Assembly: GCF_000473325.1 (NCBI RefSeq)
Contig: NZ_KI421513.1
Coordinates: 1,924,217 to 1,988,216 of the forward strand
DNA: 64,000 bases
Direction of reading: 5' to 3'
Source: Leisingera caerulea DSM 24564
GTDB lineage: Bacteria; Pseudomonadota; Alphaproteobacteria; Rhodobacterales; Rhodobacteraceae
Shown: in pieces, positions 36,718-46,832 of the stretch
Numbering within the stretch: position 1 is the first letter of the stretch
Layout of the letters: the number at the start of each line of letters is the position of its first letter
Program-made: the position numbers and the translations under genes
The notes under the pieces: generated by a model
What the model saw: only the letters and a program-made list of their open reading frames with translations
Database searches by the model: none
What the model was told of the DNA's origin: nothing

Positions 36718-38211
36718 TCAGCTGCCGTAAACGGCGCCCCAGCGCTCAATCAGCTGCTGCTGCAGCTGCTTGGCGCGCCGGTTCCAGCCGCGGGCGCCCT
36801 TGGGCCGTTCGCGCTGGGCGCGCGGAATGCGGGCGCGCGTCTTCAGATCCGCGGTGAAGATGGTGAAGGCGAGTTCGGTCCCGTCGGCCGCGGTCATGAA
36901 GCCGCCGAGGCCGGAGACAAAGTTGAGCGTGCCGGTCTTGGCGGCGACCTTGATCGGGTGGCCCTTGACCACGCGACCCTTGGCGTCGCGCAGCCGGAAT
37001 GGTTTCAGCAGCGGTTTCAGCCGGCCGGAGCGGTAGGCCGCCACCAGCGCGCCGGTGAGGTCTGCCGGGGTCATCCGCGAGTCCTCCCCCAGGCCGGAAT
37101 GGTCCACCAGCCGGGTGCCGGACATGCCGTATTTTTCTCCCGCCCAGCGGTTCATCTCCGCGGCGGAGGCCTTGAGCGAGGCAGGCCGCCCGCTGCGCGC
37201 GGTGCTGGCGGCCATGCCGATCATCTCGGCCATCAGGTTGTTGGAGTATTTCAGCATCGCCTTCAGCATCACGTCCATCGGCGGGCTGTGATGCTGGGCC
37301 AGCAGCTGCGCCCGGGGCAGCGATCTGGCGGCTTTCGCCCGGGGCAGGGCGATGCCGTGGGCCCGCGCCAGGGTGCGGAACACGTCGCCCGCATAAGCCC
37401 CCGGATTGCGCACCGGCAGCCAGCGCGCGCCGCCCTTGCCCAGGGCCTTGCCGGCCACGGTCCACTGATCTGTTCCGGCCTTCTCCGCATAGGTGTAGAC
37501 CGGCCCCTTGCGGGAGGCGATCGTCATCTGCGAGGTGGCGACCTCCGGCCGGTATTTCTCAGTCCGGGCGTCCATGGTGATGGTCCAGCCGCTGGCGGCG
37601 CGCTTCCACTCGAAATGCACCCGGTTGAAGTTCAGCGCAATGCCGGAGACCGCAGGGGAATAGCCCACGTGGTCGGGCTGCTCCGGGTCGATGGTGCGCA
37701 CGTGCGGCAGCGCGCCGTCCCAAACCAGGAACCTGCCCCGCACCTCGCGCACACCGGCGTTTTTCAACGCTTTGGCCATCAGCGCCAGGTGGTCGGTGTT
37801 CAGCATCGGGTCGCCGCCGCCGGCCAGGATCAGATCGCCGCCCACCACGCCGCCCGCCACGCCGCCGGTGGCGAGGATGCGGGTTTCGAAACGGTGATCC
37901 GCCCCCAGCACGTCCAGCGCATAAAGCGCTGTCAGCGCCTTGGCGACGCTGGCCGGCGGCAGCGCTTCGCCGCTGCCCGAGGCTTCCAGCAGCTTACCGG
38001 TTTTCACATCCGCCACCGCGCAGACCGCATGGCCCGGCAGTTTGGCCCGCGACAGCAGCGCCTTCAGCCCGTCGGCCCCGGCCGCCAGCGAGCTGACCTT
38101 GCGCGAAACAGGGCGCAGGGACACCGCAGGCGCGTTGGCCAGCGCAGAGGAGCCCGCCACTGCGGCAAGCCCGGAAAGAAGGAACGTCCGGCGTGAAGTC
38201 ATCTTGTTCAT
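36718..38211 (-). CDS. dacB: D-alanyl-D-alanine carboxypeptidase/endopeptidase (PBP4, S13)
   Basis: A 497-residue penicillin-binding protein. After a Tat-like signal (SRRTFLLSGLAAVAG), the serine peptidase S13 motifs are SVAK (SxxK nucleophile), YSNN (SxN) and KTG in VAAKTGTLNF. The C-terminus has a long basic tail. It cleaves D-Ala-D-Ala and crosslinks in periplasmic peptidoglycan. A second in-frame ATG lies three codons in. It is divergent from the EamA transporter gene. Confidence 0.93.
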   Translation of the reverse strand: MNKMTSRRTFLLSGLAAVAGSSALANAPAVSLRPVSRKVSSLAAGADGLKALLSRAKLPGHAVCAVADVKTGKLLEASGSGEALPPASVAKALTALYALDVLGADHRFETRILATGGVAGGVVGGDLILAGGGDPMLNTDHLALMAKALKNAGVREVRGRFLVWDGALPHVRTIDPEQPDHVGYSPAVSGIALNFNRVHFEWKRAASGWTITMDARTEKYRPEVATSQMTIASRKGPVYTYAEKAGTDQWTVAGKALGKGGARWLPVRNPGAYAGDVFRTLARAHGIALPRAKAARSLPRAQLLAQHHSPPMDVMLKAMLKYSNNLMAEMIGMAASTARSGRPASLKASAAEMNRWAGEKYGMSGTRLVDHSGLGEDSRMTPADLTGALVAAYRSGRLKPLLKPFRLRDAKGRVVKGHPIKVAAKTGTLNFVSGLGGFMTAADGTELAFTIFTADLKTRARIPRAQRERPKGARGWNRRAKQLQQQLIERWGAVYGS

Positions 38212-38313
38212 TTTTAAGGTGCGGACCCGCTCTTCTTCAATCCCCGTTCCCCGCCGCTGCGCCGCAAGGTCCGGGGTTTTGCCCCATCAAAAGTCCTGCT
38301 ACCGCTGGCAGCC

Positions 38314-39141
38314 ATGTTTCAGGCAGTCATCCTCATGTTTGCGGCCATGTCAATGATCCCGGCGGGTGATCTGTGCGGGAAGCTGCTGACCGGCAGCGGG
38401 CTGGCGACGCCGGCATTTGTGGCCTGGTCGCGGTTTTCGATCGGTGCCGCGCTGATCCTGCCGTTCGTGCCGCGCCGGGCGTTCACGCTGCTGGGCGACT
38501 GGCGGCTGTGGATGCGGGCCGGGCTGCTGACCGGGGGCATCTTTTCGATCCAGATGGCGCTGGTGACAGAGCCGCTGGCCAATGTCTTTGCCGCCTTCTT
38601 CATCGGGCCGGTGGTCAGCTATGTTCTGTCGGTGCTGCTGCTGCGGGAGCAGGCGACGGTGCTGCGCAGCCTATTGATGGCGCTGGGATTTCTGGGCGTT
38701 CTGATGGTGGTGCGGCCGGGGTTCGGCGGCTCGGTCAACCTGCTGTGGGCGGTGCTGGCGGGCTGTTTCTATGGCGGGTTCCTGACCAGTTCGCGCTGGC
38801 TGGCGGGGGTGGGCTCGCCGCTGGAGCTGAGCCTGACGCAGCTGCTGCTGTCGGCGTTGCTGATGCTGCCCTTGGGCCTTGCCAGCCTGCCGGAATTCTC
38901 GCCCGTCACCGCGGCGCTGACGGTGGGGAGTGCGGCGTTTTCGATGATGGGCAACCTTCTGCTGCTGTTTGCCTACGGCCGGGTGCAGGCGGTCAAGCTG
39001 GCGCCGATGGTCTACTTCCAGCTGGTGGCGGCTGTGGGGCTGGGCTGGGCGGTGTTCAGCCAGCTGCCGGATGCCTGGACCTGGGCCGGGCTGGCGGTGG
39101 TGCTCAGCGCCGGTCTGGCCTCAGCCCTGCTGCGCCGCTGA
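38314..39141 (+). CDS. DMT-superfamily (EamA) transporter
   Basis: A 275-residue inner-membrane protein with ten predicted helices in two EamA repeats. [20 protein letters not shown] marks the first repeat, and [20 protein letters not shown] the second. The substrate is unknown; family members export amino acids, nucleotides or drugs. Its 3' end overlaps the convergent nadD gene by 21 bp, leaving no space for a terminator between them. Confidence 0.9.
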   Translation: MFQAVILMFAAMSMIPAGDLCGKLLTGSGLATPAFVAWSRFSIGAALILPFVPRRAFTLLGDWRLWMRAGLLTGGIFSIQMALVTEPLANVFAAFFIGPVVSYVLSVLLLREQATVLRSLLMALGFLGVLMVVRPGFGGSVNLLWAVLAGCFYGGFLTSSRWLAGVGSPLELSLTQLLLSALLMLPLGLASLPEFSPVTAALTVGSAAFSMMGNLLLLFAYGRVQAVKLAPMVYFQLVAAVGLGWAVFSQLPDAWTWAGLAVVLSAGLASALLRR

Positions 39142-39753
39142 CCATTCGCCGCGGGCGCGCAAGGCGGTAGAGCTGACATCCACCATCGGCAGGTTGACGA
39201 AACACCAGGCCGGGCTGTCCGCCCGCGCCAGCAGCTGGCTTTCGCTGCCTTTCAGCATTGCGTGGCGGTAAATCCGGGCCGCGGGCGAAAACCGGGACGA
39301 AATCCGGTCCCCGGGCCGCGCCAGAACCCCCACGGGCACCGTGTCCAGGATCTGCTGCCAGTCTTTCCAGCGGTGGAAATGGGTCAGATTGTCGGCCCCC
39401 ATCAGCCAGACAAAGCGCACGCCGGGATGGCGGCGGCGCAGGTGGCGCAGGGTCTGGGCGGTGTAGCGGGTGCCCAGCGCGGCCTCGATGCCGGTGATGT
39501 GGATGCGCGGGTGCCGGATCAGGTCCTCTGCCGCTGCGATCCGCCGCTCCAGCGGCGCCGGCTGGCGCGCCTTCAGCGGGTTGCCGGGCGACACCAGCCA
39601 GAACAGGTGGTCAAGCCCGAAACGCTTGAGCGCGGCATGGGAAATCGCCGCATGGCCGCGGTGCGGCGGATCAAAGGATCCCCCCAGCAGCCCGACACTG
39701 TGGCCCGGGCGGATATGCGGCAGCTTGCAAACCATGAGGAGCTTGATGCGCAT
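39121..39753 (-). CDS. nadD: Nicotinate-nucleotide adenylyltransferase
   Basis: A 210-residue nucleotidyltransferase with the family motif [11 protein letters not shown] near the N-terminus and the C-terminal [11 protein letters not shown] (the ISSTxIR-type motif). It forms deamido-NAD+ from nicotinate mononucleotide and ATP, the step before NadE, whose gene is at 6.3 kb. The start may be at 39753 or at an in-frame ATG six codons later. It overlaps the EamA gene tail to tail. Confidence 0.93.
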   Translation of the reverse strand: MRIKLLMVCKLPHIRPGHSVGLLGGSFDPPHRGHAAISHAALKRFGLDHLFWLVSPGNPLKARQPAPLERRIAAAEDLIRHPRIHITGIEAALGTRYTAQTLRHLRRRHPGVRFVWLMGADNLTHFHRWKDWQQILDTVPVGVLARPGDRISSRFSPAARIYRHAMLKGSESQLLARADSPAWCFVNLPMVDVSSTALRARGEWSAAQQG

Positions 39754-40068
39754 AAATTTCCGGGGAGTTCAATTGCCGGATGTGCGCAGGGGCCTGCGGC
39801 GGGTGGCGGTAAGGCTGGAACCAGCCAGGGCAGCTGGAGTTCGTGGCCCCAAGGTAGTGGTGGAGCTGGGGCGGGACGGGTGCGCGCGAGCGGCGGGCCG
39901 GGGTGAGTGCCGCCTGGGTGCGTGAGGCGGCAGCGGGGATGCCAGAGTCATGTTTCCCACTGCTGCGCCAATCCTGTGGCACGCAGGCTGTCTGCCTAGC
40001 CGGTGGATTGGGCGATTCCGCCCACCGGTTATTTCAGCAGCCGTGGAATGGCCGTCCGCTTACCCGCC
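39754..40068. other. Intergenic region with one hairpin
   Basis: A 315-bp GC-rich gap between uvrB and nadD. It contains a perfect hairpin, TGCCGCCT and AGGCGGCA with a 9-nt loop (39908-39932), without a T-tract. No gene is evident. Confidence 0.5.
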
Positions 40069-42267
40069 CTACGAAAATTTCTTCTGCGATTTCCCCCGGT
40101 ACGCCCGTGTCCCGGCCTTGCCCGCCGTTGACCGCCCCCGCGATTTGACGGCGGCCTCGGAGGCCGCCTCCACCGCCGATTGCCGCGCCAGCGGGTCGTT
40201 GGAAATGGCGAGGTCCACCGCCTCCAGCCGCTTGATTTCGTCGCGCAGGCGGGCGGCTTCCTCGAACTCCAGGTTCTCTGCCGCCTTGCGCATGTCGTCG
40301 CGCAGGCCGTTCAGATGCGCCTCCAGGTTGGCGCCGTGCATCGGCTTGCCGACCGTGGCAGTCACGCGGTTCATGTCCACGTCGCCCTCGTAGAGGCCGG
40401 CCAGAACGTCCTCGACGTTTTTCTTGACCGTCTCAGGCGTGATGCCGTGTTCCTCGTTATAGGCGATCTGCTTTTCGCGGCGGCGGTTGGTTTCGCCCAG
40501 GGCGCGCTCCATCGAGCCGGTGATCCTGTCGGCGTACATGATGACGCGGCCGTCGGCGTTGCGGGCGGCGCGGCCGATGGTCTGGATCAGCGAGGTCTCG
40601 GAGCGCAGAAAACCCTCCTTGTCGGCGTCCAGAATGGCAACCAGGCCGCATTCGGGAATATCCAGCCCCTCGCGCAGGAGGTTAATGCCAATCAGCACGT
40701 CAAAGGCGCCGAGGCGCAGGTCGCGCAGGATCTCGATCCGCTCCAGCGTGTCGATGTCGGAGTGCATGTAGCGGACCTTGATGCCCTGTTCGTGCAGGTA
40801 TTCGGTCAGGTCCTCGGCCATGCGTTTGGTGAGGGTGGTGACCAGGGTGCGGAAGCCGTTGGCGGTGACCTTGCGGATTTCGTCAAGGAGGTCATCGACC
40901 TGCATGCCGACGGGGCGGATTTCGACCTCCGGGTCCAAGAGGCCGGTGGGGCGGATCACCTGTTCGGTGAAGACGCCGCCCGCCTGTTCCAGCTCCCACG
41001 CGGCCGGGGTGGCGGAGACAAAGACGGATTGCGGGCGCATGGCGTCCCATTCCTCGAACTTCAGCGGGCGGTTGTCCATGCACGACGGCAGGCGGAAGCC
41101 GTGTTCGGCCAGGGTGAACTTGCGCCGGTGGTCGCCGCGGTACATGCCGCCGATCTGCGGGACGGAGACGTGGGATTCGTCCGCGAACACGATGGCGTTG
41201 TCGGGGATGAATTCAAACAGGGTGGGGGGCGGCTCGCCCGGCGCGCGGCCCGTCAGGTAGCGGGAGTAGTTTTCGATGCCGTTGCAGTGGCCGGTCGCCT
41301 CCAGCATTTCAAGGTCGAAGTTGGTGCGCTGCTCCAGCCGCTGCGCCTCCAGCAGTTTGCCGTCGCCGACCAGCTGTTCGAGGCGCTGTTTCAGCTCCTG
41401 CTTGATGGAGATGATGGCTTGGTTCAGGGTCGGCTTCGGCGTCACGTAGTGGGAGTTCGCGTAGATGCGGATCTGGTCGAAGGTGCCGGTTTTCTCGCCG
41501 GTCAGCGGATCGAATTCGGTGATCGCCTCCAGCTCCTCGCCAAAGAAGGAGAGCTTCCAGGCGCGGTCCTCCAGGTGGGCGGGGAAAATTTCCAGCGTGT
41601 CGCCGCGGACCCGGAAGGAGCCGCGCTGGAACGCCTGGTCGTTGCGCTTGTACTGCTGGGCGACCAGATCGGCCATGATCTGGCGCTGGTCGTACATCTC
41701 GCCCGCCTTCAGGTCCTGTGTCATGGCGGAGTAGGTTTCGACCGAGCCAATGCCGTAGATGCAGGACACAGATGCGATGATGATCACGTCGTCGCGTTCG
41801 AGCAGGGCGCGGGTGGCGGAGTGGCGCATCCGGTCGATCTGCTCGTTAATCTGGCTTTCCTTCTCGATATAGGTGTCGGAGCGCGGCACATAGGCCTCCG
41901 GCTGGTAGTAGTCGTAGAAGGAGACGAAGTATTCGACCGAGTTCTCCGGGAAGAAGCCCTTGAATTCGCCGAAGAGCTGAGCCGCCAGCGTCTTGTTGGG
42001 GGCAAGGATGATCGCCGGGCGCTGGGTTTCCTCAATCACCTTGGCCATGGTGAAGGTCTTGCCGGTGCCGGTGGCGCCCAAGAGCACTTGGTTGCGTTCG
42101 CCCTCCAGCACGCCCTCGGACAATTCCTTGATCGCGGTGGGCTGGTCGCCTGCCGGATCGAAGGTGGTGTTCATGACAAAGCGCCTGCCGCCCTCCAGCT
42201 TGGGCCGCTGCTGCGGCGCCCGCTGGGTCATCATCGGCATGGACTTGTCGGAATGGGCATAGGGCAT
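40069..42267 (-). CDS. uvrB: Excinuclease ABC subunit B
   Basis: A 732-residue UvrB. Walker [12 protein letters not shown], the damage-handling beta-hairpin region [17 protein letters not shown], helicase motif [14 protein letters not shown] and a C-terminal UVR domain ([14 protein letters not shown]) are all present. It forms the UvrA2B damage-recognition complex and recruits UvrC in nucleotide excision repair. The N-terminus has about 30 extra residues before the conserved core; an internal ATG could be the real start. The gene appears to be monocistronic. Confidence 0.97.
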   Translation of the reverse strand: MPYAHSDKSMPMMTQRAPQQRPKLEGGRRFVMNTTFDPAGDQPTAIKELSEGVLEGERNQVLLGATGTGKTFTMAKVIEETQRPAIILAPNKTLAAQLFGEFKGFFPENSVEYFVSFYDYYQPEAYVPRSDTYIEKESQINEQIDRMRHSATRALLERDDVIIIASVSCIYGIGSVETYSAMTQDLKAGEMYDQRQIMADLVAQQYKRNDQAFQRGSFRVRGDTLEIFPAHLEDRAWKLSFFGEELEAITEFDPLTGEKTGTFDQIRIYANSHYVTPKPTLNQAIISIKQELKQRLEQLVGDGKLLEAQRLEQRTNFDLEMLEATGHCNGIENYSRYLTGRAPGEPPPTLFEFIPDNAIVFADESHVSVPQIGGMYRGDHRRKFTLAEHGFRLPSCMDNRPLKFEEWDAMRPQSVFVSATPAAWELEQAGGVFTEQVIRPTGLLDPEVEIRPVGMQVDDLLDEIRKVTANGFRTLVTTLTKRMAEDLTEYLHEQGIKVRYMHSDIDTLERIEILRDLRLGAFDVLIGINLLREGLDIPECGLVAILDADKEGFLRSETSLIQTIGRAARNADGRVIMYADRITGSMERALGETNRRREKQIAYNEEHGITPETVKKNVEDVLAGLYEGDVDMNRVTATVGKPMHGANLEAHLNGLRDDMRKAAENLEFEEAARLRDEIKRLEAVDLAISNDPLARQSAVEAASEAAVKSRGRSTAGKAGTRAYRGKSQKKFS

Positions 42268-42473
42268 CGGGCGACTCCGTTGGGGACCGCGCTGATTTTG
42301 GTCTGTTTTTGTTCTTGTTCAAGGGGGCATTGGGGCCTGTTGCGGCCAAAAGCCTGTGGCGGCGGGGCAAAACCGTTGAAATACGGCGCATTTGCCACCT
42401 TGCTGCAGCAGCCTATCCGGCGCATAAATGCGCAGCTTCGAGATTCACAGGTTGAGACACCAGGAGACAGCCC

Positions 42474-42785
42474 ATGCAAGCGCGGATTTACCGGCCGGCA
42501 CGCAATGCCATGACCTCGGGCATGGCGAAGACGCGGAGATGGGTTCTGGAATTCGCGCCTGCCAGCGCCCGCGAGGTGGATCCGCTGATGGGCTGGACCT
42601 CCTCCAGCGACACCCAGAGCCAGGTGCGCTTGCGCTTTGACAGCAAGGAAGCGGCGCTGGAGTATGCCAAGGACCATGGTATCGAGGCGCTGGTGGTTGA
42701 GCCCAAGGAGCGCAAACCCAACATCCGCCCGGGCGGCTATGGCGACAATTTCGCCACCAACCGCCGCGGCCCCTGGACCCACTGA
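42474..42785 (+). CDS. NDUFS4-like ETC complex I accessory subunit
   Basis: A 103-residue protein of the 'ETC complex I subunit conserved region' family (NDUFS4/18-kDa subunit), typical of alphaproteobacteria and mitochondria. [38 protein letters not shown] and the C-terminal [18 protein letters not shown] are the family's conserved parts. It is an accessory subunit of NADH:quinone oxidoreductase, on the cytoplasmic arm. It is separate from any nuo operon. CAGGAG lies upstream. Confidence 0.93.
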   Translation: MQARIYRPARNAMTSGMAKTRRWVLEFAPASAREVDPLMGWTSSSDTQSQVRLRFDSKEAALEYAKDHGIEALVVEPKERKPNIRPGGYGDNFATNRRGPWTH

Positions 42786-42884
42786 GGCCAGCGCTGCACC
42801 TCAAGCAGTTGCGTTTGTGTTGGCCGGGCTGCGCTGGTTCCCGGGACTGAGGTCCTTGTCTCTTCGGGGCAGGGGGAGAGCGCG

Positions 42885-43526
42885 ATGTATGAACCCGGAT
42901 TTTTGCTGAACGGCGATGTGCCGGGCCGTGCCACCATTCTTCTTGCCCACGGCGCAGGGGCGGCGATGGACACGCCGTTTATGACCGTTATCGCAGAGGG
43001 GCTTGCCGCTCGCGGGCTGCGGGTTGCCCGCTTTGAGTTTGCTTATATGGCAGAACGGCGCAGCGGCGGGCCGAAACGGCCGCCGCCGAAGGTTGAGCTG
43101 CTGCAGGAGGAATTCCGCAGTGCTGCAGACGCGCTCGCGTGCAGCGGCCCGCTGTTCATCGGCGGCAAATCCATGGGCGGCCGGGTTGCCAGCCTGATTG
43201 CAGATGATCTTTGGGCGCAGAACCGGGTCCGCGGCATGGTTTGCCTTGGCTACCCGTTCCACCCGCAAGGCAAACCTGAAAAGCTGAGGACCGCGCATCT
43301 GGCCGGGCTGAGAACCCCGGCGCTGATCTGCCAGGGCACCCGCGACCCGTTCGGCACCCAGGCAGAGGCCGCGTCTTATGACCTGTCCGATGCGGTCGCG
43401 TTTTGCTGGCTGAATGACGGCGACCACGACCTGAAGCCGCGTAAGCGAGTGACCGGCCTGACACAGGACCAGCACCTGGAGACTGCGGCTGAGGAAATTG
43501 CCCACTGGGTCAAGGCGGCGGTGTGA
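42885..43526 (+). CDS. Alpha/beta-hydrolase (KANL3/Tex30-like)
   Basis: A 213-residue alpha/beta-hydrolase fold protein. The nucleophile elbow is GGKSMGGRVAS with the serine nucleophile, the oxyanion region is LLAHGAGAAMD, and the C-terminal acid-histidine residues are seen around CQGTRDPFG and NDGDHDLKP. It belongs to the dienelactone-hydrolase-like/KANL3-Tex30 group; the substrate is unknown. It is cytoplasmic, without signal peptide, and convergent with the LysR gene. Confidence 0.87.
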   Translation: MYEPGFLLNGDVPGRATILLAHGAGAAMDTPFMTVIAEGLAARGLRVARFEFAYMAERRSGGPKRPPPKVELLQEEFRSAADALACSGPLFIGGKSMGGRVASLIADDLWAQNRVRGMVCLGYPFHPQGKPEKLRTAHLAGLRTPALICQGTRDPFGTQAEAASYDLSDAVAFCWLNDGDHDLKPRKRVTGLTQDQHLETAAEEIAHWVKAAV

Positions 43527-43557
43527 GCGCCTGGCAGCGGCCTGCGGGCGCGCGGTT

Positions 43558-44496
43558 TCACGGCAGCTTGAACAAGGCGGCCTGCTGTTTGCGCATCTCT
43601 GAAACCTCGGTCTGCAGCCAGCCGCGCAAGGCCTGATACCCCTCGGTGGCCGCGTTGGCTGGTGTGGTGACCAGCCAGTAGCGGGCGCGGGATTTGACCG
43701 GCGCACCGGCCGCCTCCAGAAACCCGGCCTCCAGATCGTGTTCCACCAGCAGGCTGCGGCCGAGGGCAATTCCCATGCCGCTGATGGCGGCCTGAAGGGC
43801 CAAGTCGGCGCGGGCAAAGGCGTTGTTCGACCGCTCGAACCCGATGTCCCAGCCGCGGCCGGCAAAATAGGCCTGCCAGCTGAACCCGGTGCCGTCGCTT
43901 TCACCGAAACGGTCGACCAACAGGCGCGCTCCGGGCTGCTGGCAATAGTCCTGCAAGGATTGCGGGCCCAGATACCCCGGCCGGCAGACCGGCAGCAGCA
44001 CGGCCTGCAGCAGCGGCTCGGAATGCAGGCCCGGGTAAGGTCCCATGCCATAGCGGATTGCGGCCTTGGCTTCGCCCGCATGCAGGTCGGCCAGGCGGTC
44101 ATCCACGTCGACCAGCAGATCCAGGCCGCTGTCCTGCGCGCGCTGCAGGGCGGGCACGATCCACTTCATGGCTACCGACGATGACACCGACAGCCGCAGG
44201 CTGCGGCTGGTTTTGAGGTCCTGCAGCCGCAACAGCGCGGCTTGCCAGATCCCGCCGCTTTGCTGCGCCGCGCCGCAGACGATGCGCCCGGCCTCCGTCG
44301 GGGTGATCCGGCGGGTGGTGCGGTCGAACAGCGGCATCCCAAGGCCCCCCTCCAGCGCCTTGATCCGGTGACTGACCGCAGATTGCTCTACCCCCAGCCG
44401 CTGGGCGGCGCGGGTGAAGTTCTGTTCTTCCGCAATCGCCTCCAGCAGGGGGGCGCTTTGCAGCAGTCTGGGGAGGAGGCTGTCAGGATCATTCAT
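43558..44496 (-). CDS. LysR-family regulator divergent from phzF-like gene
   Basis: A 312-residue LTTR of the GcvA-like type (helix-turn-helix EEQNFTRAAQRLGVEQSAVS; effector domain about 95-300 with a C-terminal Trp/Tyr-rich part). The divergent PhzF-family gene starts 84 bp away, and CTGAT-N9-ATCAG lies between them (44502-44520). It probably controls that gene; the effector is unknown. Confidence 0.9.
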   Translation of the reverse strand: MNDPDSLLPRLLQSAPLLEAIAEEQNFTRAAQRLGVEQSAVSHRIKALEGGLGMPLFDRTTRRITPTEAGRIVCGAAQQSGGIWQAALLRLQDLKTSRSLRLSVSSSVAMKWIVPALQRAQDSGLDLLVDVDDRLADLHAGEAKAAIRYGMGPYPGLHSEPLLQAVLLPVCRPGYLGPQSLQDYCQQPGARLLVDRFGESDGTGFSWQAYFAGRGWDIGFERSNNAFARADLALQAAISGMGIALGRSLLVEHDLEAGFLEAAGAPVKSRARYWLVTTPANAATEGYQALRGWLQTEVSEMRKQQAALFKLP

Positions 44497-44501
44497 GAAT
44501 G

Positions 44502-44520
44502 CTGATCATAGTTATATCAG
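44502..44520. promoter_or_regulatory. LysR-box candidate
   Basis: CTGAT and ATCAG form a 5-bp dyad separated by nine bases, consistent with a LysR T-N11-A box. It lies 6 bp from the LysR start and about 60 bp from the PhzF-family start. Confidence 0.4.
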
Positions 44521-44579
44521 TATTACAGAAGCAAGAGTTCGATCATGCTGGCATCAGTTCATGAAAAGGAGTTCGCAGC

Positions 44580-45593
44580 ATGACCCGGACCACTACATCT
44601 GTCACCGCCCGTATTGTGAACGGGTTTGTCACACGGCGCGACACCGGCGAGCCGGAGCTGCTTGAGGCCGGCCGCGACGGCATGAGCGATGCGGACCTGA
44701 GGCGGATCAGCCGCGACGGCGGCGGGCAAGTGCAGGCAACCGGCGGCAATCCAGCCGGGGTTGTTCTGGACGCCGAAGGCCTCAGCGATGCGCAAATGCT
44801 TGAGATTGCGCAGAAGGTGGGGCTGTCGGAGACCGCCTTTGTCTCCCGCTCCCGGACCGAAGGGTTCAAGCTGGACTTCTTTACCCCGGCCCGGCGCATC
44901 GCCCATTGCGGCCACGCGACCATCGCAACCTTCAGCTATCTGGCCGAACTTGGCCGGGTGGAAGAGGGGGAAACCTCCAAGGAAACCGTGGATGGGCCGC
45001 GGAAAATCATCATCCGGGACGGTGCAGCCTATATGGAGCAGCTGGCGCCGCGCTACGAGACGGCCGCCGATTGGGCGGATCGCGCTGTTCAGCTGCAGGA
45101 TGTTCTCGCTGCGCTTGGCCTGGACGAGGACAGCCTGGACCCGCGCTTTGCGCCGGTGCTTGCAAATACCGGCAACAGTTTTGTGCTGGTGGCGGTCAAG
45201 GACGCTTCCGTCCTGGCGGCCATCCGGCCCCGGCAGCCGCAGATCGAGGCGATCAGCGAGGCGCTGGATCTGATCGGGTTCTACGTGTTCACAACAGACC
45301 CCGCAGCAACCGCTGCCGATGCTGCAACACGCATGTTTGCGCCGCGCTATGGCATTGCTGAGGAGTCGGCCACCGGCATGGCCGCCGGGCCGCTGGCCTG
45401 CGCGCTCTATGACCACCTTGGTGTGCGCAAGCCCAAGCTGATGATCGAGCAGGGCCACTTCATGGTGCCCGCGTCCCCCAGTGAAATCACCGTTGAGCTG
45501 GAGCTGGAGGCCGGGCGGATTACCGGCCTGATGGCGGGCGGGTCCGGCGCGGTGATGAAGGAAATGGAGATCAGCCTGCAGGACCGGGCCTGA
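44580..45593 (+). CDS. PhzF-family isomerase with an N-terminal insertion
   Basis: A 337-residue PhzF-fold protein. The conserved GGNPAGVVL, GLSETAFV, FFTPARRIAHCGHATIA and SATGMAAGPLA segments are present. PhzF enzymes isomerise dihydrohydroxyanthranilate; most non-phenazine members have unknown isomerase or epimerase roles, and no phenazine genes are nearby. Unusually, about 35 residues (about 17-51) separate the first strand (ARIVNGFV) from GGNPAG. Part of this insert (GMSDADLRRISRDGG) resembles the following GLSDAQMLEIAQKVG, as if partially duplicated. It is divergent from a LysR gene. Confidence 0.87.
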   Translation: MTRTTTSVTARIVNGFVTRRDTGEPELLEAGRDGMSDADLRRISRDGGGQVQATGGNPAGVVLDAEGLSDAQMLEIAQKVGLSETAFVSRSRTEGFKLDFFTPARRIAHCGHATIATFSYLAELGRVEEGETSKETVDGPRKIIIRDGAAYMEQLAPRYETAADWADRAVQLQDVLAALGLDEDSLDPRFAPVLANTGNSFVLVAVKDASVLAAIRPRQPQIEAISEALDLIGFYVFTTDPAATAADAATRMFAPRYGIAEESATGMAAGPLACALYDHLGVRKPKLMIEQGHFMVPASPSEITVELELEAGRITGLMAGGSGAVMKEMEISLQDRA

Positions 45594-45790
45594 GGCCGGC
45601 GGCGGATGCCTTTCCGGGTTTCATGCGCAGGTTTTCCGGATCGTTGCAGCCTCCCGCAGCGGTCCGGTTCCCCGGCGGATGGGGCTGGGGAATTTTCTTT
45701 CCCTGATAGTAAACAGCGGTTAGGGTTCGTGCCAGGCTGGCGCGCTGCGCCGGCTGCTTGCGATGATCCAAGTCAAGATGTTGAGGCCAA

Positions 45791-46315
45791 ATGGCTGAGT
45801 CACAGCACCAAAGCAGCCCGGAAGGCGCCTGCGTTCCGGTGACCGGTATCGAGATCAGCCGGGCCAGCCCGGCAGAGCCGGAGGCCGCCGCGATCATCCG
45901 GCGGCATCTGTCGGCAATGGCGGCGCAGTCGCCAGAAGAAAGCTGCCATGCGCTGGACAGCAGCGGGCTGGAAGGGCCCGGGGTGCAGTTCTTTCTGGCG
46001 CGCAAGGATGGCAAGGCCATTGCTATGGGGGCGCTGAAATCCCTGGGCGGCGGCGCGCGGGAGCTGAAATCCATGCACACGCTGGCAGAAGCCCGCGGCA
46101 GCGGGGCAGGGCGGGCGATGCTGGATTACCTGCTGACCCTGGCCCGCCGCGAAAACGCCACCGGCATCTATCTGGAAACCGGCTCCACGGACGATTACCT
46201 GCCGTCGCGCCGGTTGTATGAATCCTTTGGATTTGTGCAGTGCGGACCGTTTGCGGACTACGGCGAGGATCCTTGGTCGGTCTTTATGCACCTGGACCTG
46301 CGCGCCGCGGCTTGA
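45791..46315 (+). CDS. GNAT-family N-acetyltransferase
   Basis: A 174-residue GNAT domain. The acetyl-CoA-binding loop is ARGSGAGRAMLDYL, and the C-terminal motif reads PSRRLYESFGFVQCGPF, as in PhnO/YkwB-like acetyltransferases. The substrate is not known. It is the last gene before the tRNA-Arg at 46351. Confidence 0.87.
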   Translation: MAESQHQSSPEGACVPVTGIEISRASPAEPEAAAIIRRHLSAMAAQSPEESCHALDSSGLEGPGVQFFLARKDGKAIAMGALKSLGGGARELKSMHTLAEARGSGAGRAMLDYLLTLARRENATGIYLETGSTDDYLPSRRLYESFGFVQCGPFADYGEDPWSVFMHLDLRAAA

Positions 46316-46350
46316 CCCCCGGCATGAGCCTGTCATAACTGGCGCCACGC

Positions 46351-46427
46351 GGTCCCTTAGCTCAACTGGATAGAGCAGCTGACTTCTAATCAGCAGGTTG
46401 AGGGTTCGAGTCCTTCAGGGATCGCCA
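46351..46427 (+). tRNA. tRNA-Arg (anticodon TCT), integration site of the island
   Basis: A complete 77-nt cloverleaf with encoded CCA. The acceptor arms GGTCCCT/AGGGATC pair with one G-T wobble, the D stem is GCTC/GAGC, the anticodon stem GCTGA/TCAGC has loop CTTCTAA, and the T arm holds GGTTCGAGTCC. The 3' half (from 46379) is repeated perfectly at 56631-56680. This tRNA therefore now carries an element-derived 3' half, while the displaced original half sits at the far end of the island. Confidence 0.95.
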
Positions 46428-46428
46428 T
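46379..46428 (+). repeat. attL: 50-bp direct repeat in tRNA-Arg
   Basis: A 50-bp stretch beginning CTGACTTCTAATCAGC and ending GGGATCGCCAT, identical over its whole length to 56631-56680. It covers the anticodon loop, T arm, acceptor 3' strand and CCA of the tRNA. This is the usual attachment core of tRNA-targeting tyrosine integrases. Confidence 0.93.
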
Positions 46429-46832
46429 TTTCTCCTTCAAATTCAGAGCGTTGAGGGTCTGTGCGTTCAGTGGATGTCTTCCGGGCTGTATTTTTCCGGA
46501 ATATTTCCGGATGGATGAGTCTTCAAAACGCGTTTAGGCTTCGCAGTTAGGTTTCTTGGACCAGGCAAGCGGGATTTGTAACCATACATGAGGACCTGAC
46601 CTCTCCCGTCCAACAGGTGAGCCAACTTTTGTGAGTTACCTGCGGCATTCACTTACAATTTGCATCAGGAGGGGGCGGGGTACCCGGCCCGCCGACGGGA
46701 CTCCTGCCTTATCCACTACCTCCCTGACCTGCCAAACGCTCGGAGCAAGTTTCTGGAAACTGTCCAACTGGACGATCCCGCCTGAGGCTTCGGGCTAGGT
46801 TTAGTCTGAATTAACTTCCTAGGAGGACTCTG
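46429..46832. other. Left end of the island, no convincing gene
   Basis: A 404-bp stretch between attL and the small-terminase-like gene. It contains one copy of the 23-bp palindromic repeat (46493-46515). A 61-codon leftward open frame crosses the repeat but shows no family similarity or ribosome site. Packaging (pac/cos) or integrase arm sites could lie here, by analogy with satellites. Confidence 0.5.
46493..46515 (+). repeat. 23-bp palindromic repeat, left copy
   Basis: Identical over 23 bp to 56486-56508 and in the same orientation. Its core is the dyad TCCGGAA-TAT-TTCCGGA. It lies 65 bp inside attL. It may be an integrase or excisionase arm site, or an operator. Confidence 0.8.

Noticed and set aside
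40180..42513. A 777-codon open frame on the plus strand opposite uvrB
   Set aside because: It is the antisense shadow of uvrB. High-GC codon bias leaves long antisense frames, and its translation has no domain and is rich in Val, Gly, Asp and His.
44580..45593. Phenazine biosynthesis
   Set aside because: Only a PhzF-family homologue is present. No other phz genes are nearby, and most PhzF relatives are unrelated to phenazines.
46467..46652. A 61-codon leftward frame at the left end of the island
   Set aside because: It crosses the palindromic repeat, has no ribosome site and no similarity. It is kept only as a possible excisionase-sized frame, without support.
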